From Microbacter sp. GSS18 (GTDB lineage: Bacteria > Actinomycetota > Actinomycetes > Actinomycetales > Microbacteriaceae): a stretch of 64,000 nt of DNA. Position numbers and translations under genes: made by a program. Shown here piece after piece: positions 46,210 through 57,422 of this stretch. Below the pieces are notes generated by a model, which saw only the letters and a program-made list of their open reading frames with translations, was not told the DNA's origin and searched no databases. The stretch's first letter is position 1, and every line of letters starts with the position of its first letter. The stretch is from positions 3,348,001-3,412,000 of the forward strand of contig CP119753.1 in assembly GCA_029319145.1 (NCBI GenBank), in the 5' to 3' direction.

Positions 46210-47348
46210 GATCTGCTCCGCTCGGTCTCGCGCTCCCGCTCGAGCTCGTGGACGAGCTCGAGGTACTGCCGGGCGATGGCGTTCCAGGAGTAGTCCTGCA
46301 CCGCGGCGCGCGCGCGCTCGCGCCACTCCGACCGGTCGGTCGCGGCGATGCGCTCCATGCGGTCGCCGATCTCGACCGGATCGCGCGCGACGAGAAAGCC
46401 GCTGACGCCGTCGTGCACGACGTGCGGCGCAACGCCGACGGGGGTGGCGACGACCGGCAGACCGCTCGCGAGCGCTTCGAGGAACACCAGGCCGCTGGAC
46501 TCGTAGGCGCTCGGGAAGACGAACATGTCGGCCGCGGCGAGGTACGGGGCGAGGTTGCGCTGCTCTCCGAGGAGCAGAACGCGATCGGCGACGCCGTGCT
46601 GCTCCGCGATCGCCCGCGCGGATGCCACCATGCCGGCGTTCCCGCCGATCACCAGCAGCAGCACGGTCGGCGCGTGCCGCAGCGCCTCGATCGCGACCGG
46701 CAGGCCCTTGCGGTCGAAGTCGTGGCCGACGAACAGGGCCACGCGGTCCTCGTCGTCGAGCTGGAACTGCGCGCGGGCCGTGGCCCGCTCGTCGGGCGTC
46801 GGCGGGCTGAAGCGGTCGAGATCCACGCCGTTCGAGATGACGACGGTCCGGGGGCGGATGCGGCCGTAGGTCCGCTCCATCGTGCCCACCTCGGCATCCG
46901 TCAGCGCCACCACGGCCCGGTGGATCCGCGTGCGGTAGCGGATGAGATCGCGCACGTACGTGAACAGGTGGGTCGGGTTGCGCACCATCCGCCACGCCGC
47001 GCCCCCGCGGGCCCGCATCGACGCGGCGAGCACGCCGTGGTTGATGTACACGTCGCCGGTCATCACGTTGTTGTGGCAGAGCACGACGGCGTCGGGACGC
47101 TCGGCGAGGAACCGCTTCGCCCGCAGCGTGCCGACGGTGCTGAACCACACGACGCGCCACGCCTGCAGCATCCGCTCACGGCGCGGCGTGCTGCCCGTGG
47201 TCATCGGGCGTCCGCGCAGCGCCGTCGTGTAGGTGAAGCTCTCGACGTCGGCGCCGAGCGCCCGCAGCTCCCGGTCGAGGTTCCACGCGACGCCCGACAC
47301 GCCCGATCCGGGGGCGATGAACGGCACGATCTGCACGATGCGGGTCAT
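46206..47348 (-). CDS. Glycosyltransferase, GT4 family
   Basis: A 380-residue GT-B enzyme: RIVQIVPFIAPGSGVSGVAW at the N-terminus, NNVMTGDVYINHG, VALFVGHDFDRKGLPVAIEA, and donor motif SAYESSGLVFLEALASGLPVV. It is paralogous to the first half of the adjacent fusion protein and likely uses a related donor or acceptor. ATG 47348 overlaps the upstream stop. An in-frame continuation to 49172 belongs to a shadow of the upstream gene. Confidence 0.86.
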   Translation of the reverse strand: MTRIVQIVPFIAPGSGVSGVAWNLDRELRALGADVESFTYTTALRGRPMTTGSTPRRERMLQAWRVVWFSTVGTLRAKRFLAERPDAVVLCHNNVMTGDVYINHGVLAASMRARGGAAWRMVRNPTHLFTYVRDLIRYRTRIHRAVVALTDAEVGTMERTYGRIRPRTVVISNGVDLDRFSPPTPDERATARAQFQLDDEDRVALFVGHDFDRKGLPVAIEALRHAPTVLLLVIGGNAGMVASARAIAEQHGVADRVLLLGEQRNLAPYLAAADMFVFPSAYESSGLVFLEALASGLPVVATPVGVAPHVVHDGVSGFLVARDPVEIGDRMERIAATDRSEWRERARAAVQDYSWNAIARQYLELVHELERERETERSRS

Positions 47349-49348
47349 GCGGCTTCCCTCGCCGTCAGCATGCCCTCGATGCGCACGGGGCCGGCCCGGT
47401 AGATCGCGGCGCGACGACGCGCGGCGAGGCGGCGATCGCCGCGCAGGGCCAGGGTCCGGGCGGCAGCTCCCACCCAGATGCCGGCGCGTGCGAACCGCCA
47501 TCCACCCGCCCCGAAGTGCTTGCGCAGATAGCGCTCCTGCGAGGCATGGAAGTGCGCTTCGCGCCGCGCGCTGTCGGAGCTGGTGCCGGCGCCGACGTGC
47601 ACGGCGTGCGCCTCGGGCACGGCGCTGTGCCGCCAGCCGAGCAGGTGTGCGCGGTAGGCCCAGTCGGTCTCTTCGGCATAGAGGAAGAACCGCTCGTCGA
47701 ACCCGCCCACCTGGGCGAGCGCCTCGGCGCGCAGCAGCAGCACCGAGCCGATCACGAACCGCGCTCCGCGGCGCAGGCGCGACAGGCCCACCGCATCGAG
47801 CCACGCTCCCGACGGGGAGGGGAAGGGCCACTCGACGCGGGCGCTGTGACCGTCGTCGTCGACCTGCGCGGGGCCGACGCTCGCAAGGTCCGGCTGCGCG
47901 CGAAGCGCCGACTGGAGGCGCGCGATGTCGTCCGGTGAGACGCGCGCATCGGGATTGAGCAGCAGGACGTCGGCGCCGGGGATGAGCCGATCCGAGAGGG
48001 CGATGTTGACCGCCGCTCCGAATCCGAGATTCGCCCCCGCATCGATGTAGCGCACGTCCAGGTCGCGACAGAGCCGGGCGATCTCGGGGAGAGACGAATT
48101 GTCGACGACCGTCACGGGCAGATCGGCCACGGGCGTGAGGGCGTCGCGGAGCAGCTCGGGCGCCCCGTAGGCGACGGTGACGATCTCGAGACCGGCCGCG
48201 GGTTCGTCCTCCGCGCCGCCGTGGGCGGCCGAGCGGTACAGCGCCTCGTAGTCTCGCGCAACGGCCTCCCACGTGCACTCCGCGGCCCGCGCCGCACCGG
48301 CGGCGCGCAGCTCGTCGGCGCGGGGTCCCGCGGCCGACACCAGGGCCTCGGCGAGGGCCGCCGCATCCCCGCGCGGCACGACGATGCCCGCTCCGCCGAC
48401 GACGTCCGGGAGCGCGCCCGCGTCGCTCGCGACCACCGGGACGCCGGCCGCCATCGCCTCGACCGCGACGCGGCCGAACTGCTCGGTCCACGTCGGCGTG
48501 GGCAGCGACGGCACTGCGAGCACGTCGACCGATCGATAGAAGGCCGGGACGTCGGCCGGTGCGACGGCCCCCACCAGCTGCACGCGATCGGCGATGCCGC
48601 GGGCCGCCGCGTCGTCGGCCAGCGTCTGAGCGAGCGGACCGGCGCCGGCGATGCGCGCTTGCAGACGCGGCGAGCGGCTCACGGCGTCCAGCAGCACACC
48701 GAGCCCCTTCTCGGGGACGAGGCGGCCGAGGTAGCCGACCGTCACCGTGCCGGGCTCGACGGAGGGCGTCTGCCCGGCATCCGGCATCCGCCCGTCCGCG
48801 GACTGAGAGGTCGTCTCGACGTCCGCGAACTCCGCCACGTCGACGCCGAGAGGGATGACGCGCGCATCTCCGGCGAAGCCCTTGTCCTGGGCGATCCGGG
48901 CGGCGTCCGCATTGCAGGCCGAGATGCCCGCGGCGCCCCGCAGCGCCGCGCGCTCGAGCCATCGGAAGGGCGCCGGGTAGCGCTTGAGCAGGTTCTGCGC
49001 CGTATACAGGATGTACGGGGCGCGGCAGCGCCGGAGCGCCTTGATCGCGAGGATCTCCGCCGTCGCCAGCGCGAACGGCTCCTCGTGGATGTCGACGACG
49101 TCCCACTCCTCGCCCAGCGCACGCCACAGCGGGCGCGGGTCGTACAGGAAGAGGGCCGGATGCCGACCCCACGTCGCGACCGGAAGCGTCCCGGGCTCCT
49201 CACCCGGCGAGAGCGAGACGTCGACGCCGCCGGCGTGCCAGCGACGAGCCGCGAGCAGGGTCACGTCCGCGCCCCGCGCTCGAAGCGCTCGCTCGCGTCC
49301 GCGCCACGCGGACACCGTCGCGCTGTGCGAGATCCGCAGTACCCGCAC
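47345..49348 (-). CDS. Two-domain glycosyltransferase (GT4 + GT2)
   Basis: A 667-residue fusion. Residues 1 to about 385 form a GT4 (VLRISHSATVSAWRGRERAL; VGYLGRLVPEKGLGVLLDAV; EQFGRVAVEAMAAGVPVVAS). Residues about 393-667 form a rhamnosyltransferase-like GT2 (LEIVTVAYGAPELLRDAL; DAGANLGFGAAVNIAL; LLLNPDARVSPDDI; FFLYAEETDWAYRAHLLGW). GTG 49348 starts the minus-strand glycosyltransferase series, 82 bases from the divergent phosphatase gene. The fusion mixes a GT-B and a GT-A fold, which is less common than same-fold fusions. Confidence 0.84.
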   Translation of the reverse strand: MRVLRISHSATVSAWRGRERALRARGADVTLLAARRWHAGGVDVSLSPGEEPGTLPVATWGRHPALFLYDPRPLWRALGEEWDVVDIHEEPFALATAEILAIKALRRCRAPYILYTAQNLLKRYPAPFRWLERAALRGAAGISACNADAARIAQDKGFAGDARVIPLGVDVAEFADVETTSQSADGRMPDAGQTPSVEPGTVTVGYLGRLVPEKGLGVLLDAVSRSPRLQARIAGAGPLAQTLADDAAARGIADRVQLVGAVAPADVPAFYRSVDVLAVPSLPTPTWTEQFGRVAVEAMAAGVPVVASDAGALPDVVGGAGIVVPRGDAAALAEALVSAAGPRADELRAAGAARAAECTWEAVARDYEALYRSAAHGGAEDEPAAGLEIVTVAYGAPELLRDALTPVADLPVTVVDNSSLPEIARLCRDLDVRYIDAGANLGFGAAVNIALSDRLIPGADVLLLNPDARVSPDDIARLQSALRAQPDLASVGPAQVDDDGHSARVEWPFPSPSGAWLDAVGLSRLRRGARFVIGSVLLLRAEALAQVGGFDERFFLYAEETDWAYRAHLLGWRHSAVPEAHAVHVGAGTSSDSARREAHFHASQERYLRKHFGAGGWRFARAGIWVGAAARTLALRGDRRLAARRRAAIYRAGPVRIEGMLTAREAA

Positions 49349-49430
49349 CGCACCTCCCGACTATGCTTTCGCAGTAACCCTAGTGCCGCACGCGTACGGC
49401 CGGGGAAACGTCGTCGGCGCGAAAGGCAGC

Positions 49431-50090
49431 ATGACCGCGCAGTTCTCGATCCTGACCGTGTGCACGGGCAACGTGCACCGATCGCCGCTGGCCGAGGCGC
49501 TCCTGCGCACGTGGGTGGGCTGGTACCTGCCCGCCCCGCTGTCGGGTCAGGTCACGGTCAGCAGCGCAGGCACCCACGCCGCCGTCGGGATGCACATGGG
49601 GAACCGGGCGCGCGCGCTCGCGCAGGGGCTGGGGGCGGACGGCTCCGATCATCGCGCGACGCAGATCACCGACGACATGCTCGCGCGCGCCGACCTCGTG
49701 CTGGCGGCATCGTCACGCCATCGGGACGAGGTGATCCAGCGGGCCCCCGCGGCGCTGCGCAAGACCTTCACGATCCGCCAGGCCGGTCGCCTCGCCGCGG
49801 CCGTCGCTCCCTCATCCCGCCCGCTCGTCGTGCGAGACCTCGTCCGCACCGTGAGCCGGCTCGCGGATGCGCGCGGGGGACCCGCCGATGTCGGCGAGGA
49901 TGACATCGTCGACCCGCAGGGGAAGGACGACGCGGCGTATCTGCGGATGGTGGGCGAGGAGATCGTTCCGCTCGCCCATCTCGCCGCCGGACTGCTGGGG
50001 ATGTCAGCGGCCGACCGCGACGCCTACATCGCGGCCGCCCAGGACGCGGATGGCGTGCGCGCTCAGCTGGCGGAGGCGACGGCGCGGTGA
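49431..50090 (+). CDS. Low-molecular-weight protein tyrosine phosphatase
   Basis: A 219-residue phosphatase, longer than the usual ~150. The P-loop is VCTGNVHRSPLAEALL (C-x5-R-S) near residue 11, and the general-acid Asp is probably in DIVDPQGKDD near residue 160. Wzb-like enzymes dephosphorylate the tyrosine cluster of BY-kinases. The kinase at 32719 is the obvious substrate. ATG 49431 with GAAAGG upstream; the longer frame lies opposite a glycosyltransferase. The stop overlaps the next start (GTGA). Confidence 0.87.
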   Translation: MTAQFSILTVCTGNVHRSPLAEALLRTWVGWYLPAPLSGQVTVSSAGTHAAVGMHMGNRARALAQGLGADGSDHRATQITDDMLARADLVLAASSRHRDEVIQRAPAALRKTFTIRQAGRLAAAVAPSSRPLVVRDLVRTVSRLADARGGPADVGEDDIVDPQGKDDAAYLRMVGEEIVPLAHLAAGLLGMSAADRDAYIAAAQDADGVRAQLAEATAR

Positions 50091-51256
50091 CCGGCTCCGC
50101 CGCGGACGGACGGCGGATGCGCGTCCTGCACCTCGACCACACCTCGGCGGCGGGCGGCGCGGAATATGCCCTGAAGCGCATGCTGGTCACAGGCCCGCCC
50201 TGGCAGCCACTGCTGCTGGTGCCGCCGAGCGGCCGCGGCGGCGTGTACGCCGACCTGCCCGGTCGCGCACCGGTGCGCGTCGCCGGTGTGGCCCAGCGGG
50301 CCGGGGTCAGCGCCGGGGGCGCGCTCCCGGCGCTGGCGGCTCTCGGACGCCTTCTCGCACAGGCCGTCGTCACGCGGCTGCACCCGGGCTTCCGGACTGC
50401 CGACATCGTGGACGCCAACACCGCCCGGGCGGCGGCCTACGGCTCGCTGGCCGCGCTGACGTCGCGACGACCCCTCGTCGTGCACCTGCGCGACATGGTG
50501 GAGCCGGAGGCGCTCGGCGGGTTCGGCTTCGCCCTCATGAGCCGGGTCGCCCTGCGCCGTGCCGACGGCGTCATCGCGAACTCGCGGGCCACGCTCGAGT
50601 CCGCGCGGCCGTTCCTGAGGCCGGATGCCGTGACGGCGGTCATCCCGTCGGCGTCGGGGCTGATCCGCGCCTCCGAGCCGCGCCGGGCGGACGCCCGGCC
50701 CGTGACGGTGGGCATGCTCGCCCGCGTCGACCCGTGGAAGGGCCAGCTGCTGCTGCTCGAGGCGTTCGCCGACGCGTGCGCGGGAACGGGCGCCCGCCTC
50801 GAGATCGCCGGCGGCGCCCCGTTCGGCCATGAGGGTCACCTCGACTCGCTGCGATCGCGGGCCGTCGAACTCGGCGTCGCCGAACAGGTCGCCTTCCTCG
50901 GCCATGTCGAGGACACGGCGGCCGCGCTCGCCCGATGGGACGTGGCCGTGCAGGCCTCGCTTCGGCCCGAACCGCTCGGGCAGAACGTGCTGCAGTACCT
51001 CGCCGCCGGGTGCGCCACGGTCGTCGCCGACGAGGGCGGCCCGACGGAGTGGGTCGTCGACGGCGACAACGGTCTGCGGTTCACGCCGCGCGATCGGGTC
51101 TCGCTGGCCGGCGCGCTGCGCAGACTCGCCGAAGACGCCGATCTGAGAGCGCGGCTCGGGGCATCCGCCGTTCGCACTCCCGGTCTCCTGTCGGACGCCG
51201 AGGTCGCCCGCGCCCATGCCGACCTCTACGCGGCCGTGCTCTCGGGTCCGGCCTGA
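50087..51256 (+). CDS. Glycosyltransferase, GT4 family
   Basis: A 389-residue GT-B enzyme: RVLHLDHTSAAGGAEYALKR at the N-terminus, RPLVVHLRDMVEPEALGG, VGMLARVDPWKGQLLLLEAF, and the donor region RPEPLGQNVLQYLAAGCATVV with E-x7 spacing. It is coupled to the phosphatase by a GTGA overlap. It ends the recognisable polysaccharide locus. Confidence 0.86.
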   Translation: MTGSAADGRRMRVLHLDHTSAAGGAEYALKRMLVTGPPWQPLLLVPPSGRGGVYADLPGRAPVRVAGVAQRAGVSAGGALPALAALGRLLAQAVVTRLHPGFRTADIVDANTARAAAYGSLAALTSRRPLVVHLRDMVEPEALGGFGFALMSRVALRRADGVIANSRATLESARPFLRPDAVTAVIPSASGLIRASEPRRADARPVTVGMLARVDPWKGQLLLLEAFADACAGTGARLEIAGGAPFGHEGHLDSLRSRAVELGVAEQVAFLGHVEDTAAALARWDVAVQASLRPEPLGQNVLQYLAAGCATVVADEGGPTEWVVDGDNGLRFTPRDRVSLAGALRRLAEDADLRARLGASAVRTPGLLSDAEVARAHADLYAAVLSGPA

Positions 51257-51285
51257 CGGTCGCACGCACCCGCTAGCATCCTCGT

Positions 51286-52344
51286 ATGCCCGAAGCCATC
51301 CCGATCACGCTTCCGATCGTGCTCGCCGCGGTGCTCATCGCCAGCGGGATCGCGAAGCTGCGTCGCCCGGACGACCTCGCCGGCTGGGCCGAGCTGGGTG
51401 TTCCCGCGGTGTTCCGGCGCGCGTGGCTGGTGCGGCTGCACCCGTGGGGTGAGATGGCGCTCGGGCTCGCGCTCCTCGTGCTCGGCGGGCTGCTGGGCCT
51501 GATCGCCGCCGTGATCGCGCTGGTGATCATGGTCGCCTACCTGTGGCTCGTCTGGAGCGTCCAGCGACGGCCCGAGGACGCGTCGTGCGCGTGCTTCGGC
51601 GAGAAGAAGCGGGTCACGGGTCTCACCGTCGTGCGCAACGCGTGGCTCGTCCTCGTCGCGGCGGCCACCGCCGGCGTCATCTGGGCGAACCCGCTGCTCG
51701 GCGGCGCCGTGATCGCCGCCGACGCCGATGCGTGGCTGTGGATCGGCATGGCCGCGGTCGCAGCGCTCACGGTCGCTCTCGTGCTGTGGCCCGAACCCGA
51801 GACGGTGGCCGAGGTCGCGGCCGGGGACGCCCGTGCCGAGGCCGGCGTGCCGTCGCCGACCCCCGACGGCGAGGAGGCAGGGGAGTACGTCCGTCTGCGG
51901 ACGCCCGCGGTCCCCCTCACCCTGGGCGACGGCTCCCCCGTGAATCTCCGTGACCTGCCCCGGACGCGTCCGATGCTCGTCTTCGCGGTCGCACAGGGGT
52001 GCGGCGGCTGCGAGCCCGTCCTCGAGCGCGTCGACGAATGGCGGGCGCTTCTCCCCGAGGTCGACATCCGGCTGCTGTTCCAGCATCCGCACGATGCCGG
52101 CATGCTCGTCGAGACGACCGAGCCGCAGTCGCTGCACGACCCGCAGGGGAACCTGGGGCGCACCCTCGAGGACCACTGGCTGACGCCCACCGCGGTGCTG
52201 TTCGGCATCGACGGCATGCTCGCGGGCGGGCCGGAGGTCGGCTATCGCGACATCGAGGCCTTCGTCACCGAGATCCGCGACTCGCTCGACGAGGTCGCCG
52301 AGGTCGTCGCGAGCGTCGCCGCGGCGCGCGCCGAGCAGTCCTGA
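51286..52344 (+). CDS. MauE-like membrane domain fused to a thioredoxin-like domain
   Basis: A 352-residue protein. Residues 1-175 form a MauE/DoxX-type four-helix membrane domain (LPIVLAAVLIASGIAKLRRP; LALLVLGGLLGLIAAVIALV) with the family's conserved CACFG cysteine pair. Residues about 210-350 form a thioredoxin/AhpC-like domain with AVAQGCGGCEPVLERV. Both cysteine pairs are visible, so electrons could pass from the membrane pair to the CGGC site; this would make it a self-contained thiol-redox protein. The orientation of the thioredoxin domain is unclear, with no signal peptide. Methylamine genes are absent. Confidence 0.78.
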   Translation: MPEAIPITLPIVLAAVLIASGIAKLRRPDDLAGWAELGVPAVFRRAWLVRLHPWGEMALGLALLVLGGLLGLIAAVIALVIMVAYLWLVWSVQRRPEDASCACFGEKKRVTGLTVVRNAWLVLVAAATAGVIWANPLLGGAVIAADADAWLWIGMAAVAALTVALVLWPEPETVAEVAAGDARAEAGVPSPTPDGEEAGEYVRLRTPAVPLTLGDGSPVNLRDLPRTRPMLVFAVAQGCGGCEPVLERVDEWRALLPEVDIRLLFQHPHDAGMLVETTEPQSLHDPQGNLGRTLEDHWLTPTAVLFGIDGMLAGGPEVGYRDIEAFVTEIRDSLDEVAEVVASVAAARAEQS

Positions 52345-52447
52345 CCGGCCGGATGCCGCGTCGGCGCGGGGCATGGACCCCGCTCGTCATCCGCGCGATC
52401 ATGGAACCGGCCGGGGCGCCACGGCGCAGAGGCCGAAAGGGGCGGAG

Positions 52448-53164
52448 ATGTTCTCTCGTGCGCGCGCGATCGTGATCGGAGCCGGAGCCGCGTGCGCTCT
52501 GCTCGCCCTCGCGGGCTGCTCGTCGGGGTCGACGACGGGCGGGGCGACGCCCGACGAGCCGGATCCGACCCCGGGGAGCGAGGTCGCCGCGGCATGGCTC
52601 GACGACGGGCGCGGCGTCGGGGTCGTCACGTACGGCAGTTCGTCGTGCGTCCCGTCGGTGGCGGGCGTCGAGGGCGTGGACGGAGTGCTGAGCGTCGAGC
52701 TCGCCGACCCCGAGGACCAGGCCTGCACGATGGACTACGTCCCGCGCGCGGTGTACGTGGCCCTGCCCGAGGGGATGAGTCCCGCGGATGATCTCGCGGT
52801 GGCGGTGACCGGCGACTACGCCGGCGACGTGATCCTCGCCGGCGACCCCTCGCTCGCCGGAATGCCGGGCGACATGACCGAGTACGCGCCCAGCGCGGGG
52901 TGGGCGGGTGAGGGCACGATCGTCATCCTCACGTGGGGGTCCTCGAGTTGCGCGCCCGTGGTCGAGGGGGCCGAGGTCACCGGGGACAGCGAGGTCACCG
53001 TCACGTTCGAGACGCCGGCGGCCGACCAGGTCTGCACGATGGACATGGCTCCGCGGGTGACCATCGCGACGGTCGACGGTCCTGATGAGCCGGTCGGCGC
53101 GACGGCGGTGCTCACGGGCGGCGAGTTCGACGCCGTGCCGGTCCCGATCGCCGGCACGCCCTGA
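52448..53164 (+). CDS. Lipoprotein with two homologous Cys-paired domains
   Basis: A 238-residue lipoprotein. ATG 52448 was chosen; the signal peptide ends in the lipobox LALAGC (Cys about 21). After an acidic linker the protein contains two copies of one ~80-residue unit: VTYGSSSCVPSVAGVEG with DQACTMDYVPRAVYVAL, and LTWGSSSCAPVVEGAEV with DQVCTMDMAPRVTIATV. Each unit has one pair of cysteines likely to form a disulfide. No known activity. It may be a substrate of the redox protein upstream, which is an inference from position only. Confidence 0.75.
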   Translation: MFSRARAIVIGAGAACALLALAGCSSGSTTGGATPDEPDPTPGSEVAAAWLDDGRGVGVVTYGSSSCVPSVAGVEGVDGVLSVELADPEDQACTMDYVPRAVYVALPEGMSPADDLAVAVTGDYAGDVILAGDPSLAGMPGDMTEYAPSAGWAGEGTIVILTWGSSSCAPVVEGAEVTGDSEVTVTFETPAADQVCTMDMAPRVTIATVDGPDEPVGATAVLTGGEFDAVPVPIAGTP

Positions 53165-53323
53165 GGCGCGGCCCGCACTCCGCCGCACGGCACCCGAGGT
53201 CGGGCGGCATCCGCTTGCCCGTATGCCCCTGGCGAACACGGGCATTTCGGCATCCGCCGCTCGTTACCCTTCTTGTAAAGCGCCCGCAGTGGGACCCGTG
53301 CCCCGAGCCGGAGGGAAAGACCG

Positions 53324-55849
<2,526 letters not shown>

Positions 55850-55861
55850 CCCGGATCGCGA

Positions 55862-55898
55862 ACGAAGGGGGCGGGTGCTGCGGCATCCGCCTCTTCGT
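55862..55898 (+). terminator. Terminator of clpC
   Basis: Arms ACGAAG...GGCGG (55862-55874) and CCGCC-T-CTTCGT (55887-55898) pair with a small internal asymmetry around a 12-base loop, 12 bases after the clpC stop. Confidence 0.7.
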
Positions 55899-56087
55899 CG
55901 TCTTCCTGCCCGGCACCCGTCGCCGACCGACCCCCATCGCGGACCGATGCCCTTCGCCGTCCGCCCCCATCGCCGTCCGATCCCCTTTCCTGCGGCCCTG
56001 CACCTCGTCGACCGCAGGGATCGCGGCTGGATGGGCGAGAACGGGGTGGCTCGGCGGGCAGCCAGGTGCGCCGCGTAGGCTGGGCGG

Positions 56088-56591
56088 GTGGCAGATTTCC
56101 AGGTGCGCGCGGCGCGGGCGGGTGATGTTCAGAGCATCCAGCGGATGCTCGAGCCCTACGTCCAGCGGCGCATCCTGCTCGGCAAGGACCTCGTCGTCCT
56201 CTACGAGGCGGTGCAGCAGTTCGTCGTGGCCGAGGACACGCACGGCCGGCTGATCGGATGCGGCGCCCTGCACTGCATGTGGGAGGACCTCGGCGAGATC
56301 CGCACCCTGATCGTCGCCGACGAGTGGCTGAAGCACGGTGTCGGGCGCGCGATCGTCGAGGCGCTCGAGGCCAACGCCAGGCAGCTCGGGCTGACACGCC
56401 TGTTCTGCCTCACCTTCGAGGTGGACTTCTTCGGCCGGCGGGGATTCTCGCCGATCGGCGAGCAGGTCGTCGACCCGGACGTGTACTCGCAGCTCATCCG
56501 CAGCCCCGACGAGGGCGTCGCCGAGTTCCTCGATCTCGCGCACGTCAAGCCGAACACCCTCGGCAACACCCGGATGCTCAAGCGCCTGTGA
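56088..56591 (+). CDS. Amino-acid N-acetyltransferase (short NAGS type)
   Basis: A 167-residue GNAT enzyme resembling the short actinobacterial N-acetylglutamate synthases: IQRMLEPYVQRRILLGKDLV, the acetyl-CoA loop WLKHGVGRAIVEALE, and FCLTFEVDFFGRRGFSPIGE. It would make N-acetylglutamate, the first intermediate of arginine synthesis. GTG start. The gene stands alone, away from arg genes. Another GNAT substrate is possible but the match to the family's length and C-terminus is good. Confidence 0.8.
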   Translation: MADFQVRAARAGDVQSIQRMLEPYVQRRILLGKDLVVLYEAVQQFVVAEDTHGRLIGCGALHCMWEDLGEIRTLIVADEWLKHGVGRAIVEALEANARQLGLTRLFCLTFEVDFFGRRGFSPIGEQVVDPDVYSQLIRSPDEGVAEFLDLAHVKPNTLGNTRMLKRL

Positions 56592-56658
56592 GGCGCGGCG
56601 CGCGCCCAAGCGGGCGTGCCGAACACGCCGAACGGGCGGGCGAGCTTACCGTGGAGGT

Positions 56659-57360
56659 ATGAGCGGCGAAGCGACCAGGCGCAGGCGGCACTCGCCGGCG
56701 GTCTACCGTCGACGCCGCCTCACCCTGCTGCTGGTGATCGTGGTCATCGCGGTGGGGGTCTGGCTGCTGATCGCCCAGCCGTGGCGGAGCGCGGCTTCGG
56801 ATGCCGGGGGAGCCCCGGTTCCGGCGGCCGCCGACCAGACCGCGACGGCGCTTCCCGTCCCGGGCAGCGCGACTCCGACGCCGACGCCCGGACCGACGGC
56901 CGCGGCGGCGACCCCGTCGGGCACGCCGTCGCCGCAGGCGACCCCCGTGGCGCAGCCGTGCATCGAGACCGACCTCACGATCGAAGCGGTCGCCGACCAG
57001 GGGTCCTACGCTTCGGACGAGAACCCCAGGTTCTCGATCCGGCTCACGAATGACGGCGAGGCCGACTGCACGCTCAACGTCGGCACGAGCACCCAGGTGT
57101 TCATGGTGAGCAGCGGGTCCGACACGTGGTGGCGCTCCACCGACTGCCAGACCGAGCCGAGCGACATGGTCGTGACGCTCGCCGCGGGGCAGACCGTCGA
57201 GAGCGCGTCACCGCTGGAGTGGGATCGCACGCGATCGGCCGTCGGAACGTGCGACAGCAGCGACCGGCCGCGCGCGTCGGGCAACGGCGCGACATACTGG
57301 CTCGATGTCGAGATCGGGGGCTTCCCGGCCATCGAGCCGGTGTCGTTCCTGCTGTACTGA
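56659..57360 (+). CDS. Membrane-anchored protein with Pro/Thr linker, unknown function
   Basis: A 233-residue protein. A short basic N-terminus is followed by one membrane helix (LTLLLVIVVIAVGVWLLIA, about residues 22-40) acting as an anchor. A ~55-residue Pro/Thr/Ala linker, rich in TPTPTPGPT-like sequence, leads to a C-terminal ~125-residue domain with four cysteines (PCIETDLTIEAVADQGSYAS; ADCTLNVGTSTQVFMVSSG; TDCQT; GTCDSS), probably an extracellular beta-sandwich. No family recognised. Preceded by GGAGG before ATG. Confidence 0.7.
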   Translation: MSGEATRRRRHSPAVYRRRRLTLLLVIVVIAVGVWLLIAQPWRSAASDAGGAPVPAAADQTATALPVPGSATPTPTPGPTAAAATPSGTPSPQATPVAQPCIETDLTIEAVADQGSYASDENPRFSIRLTNDGEADCTLNVGTSTQVFMVSSGSDTWWRSTDCQTEPSDMVVTLAAGQTVESASPLEWDRTRSAVGTCDSSDRPRASGNGATYWLDVEIGGFPAIEPVSFLLY

Positions 57361-57422
57361 TCCGCTTGCTGAGTATCGCCCGATATCGGGTCCAAACGGG
57401 GCTGTGGGGCGTATTCTGATAT

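Noticed and set aside
44041..47160. A single 1039-residue glycosyltransferase
   Set aside because: The upstream third overlaps the neighbouring GT4 gene in another frame. GTG 46209 with a 4-base overlap explains the start.
28488..51256. The polysaccharide locus as a recently acquired island
   Set aside because: Its GC level, GTG usage and 4-base overlaps match the surrounding genes, and no tRNA, integrase or transposase is seen at its edges.
53165..53323. A ClgR operator ahead of clpC
   Set aside because: Only a half site (GCGAAC near 53232) is present; no full GTTCGC-N-GCGAAC palindrome with correct spacing was found.
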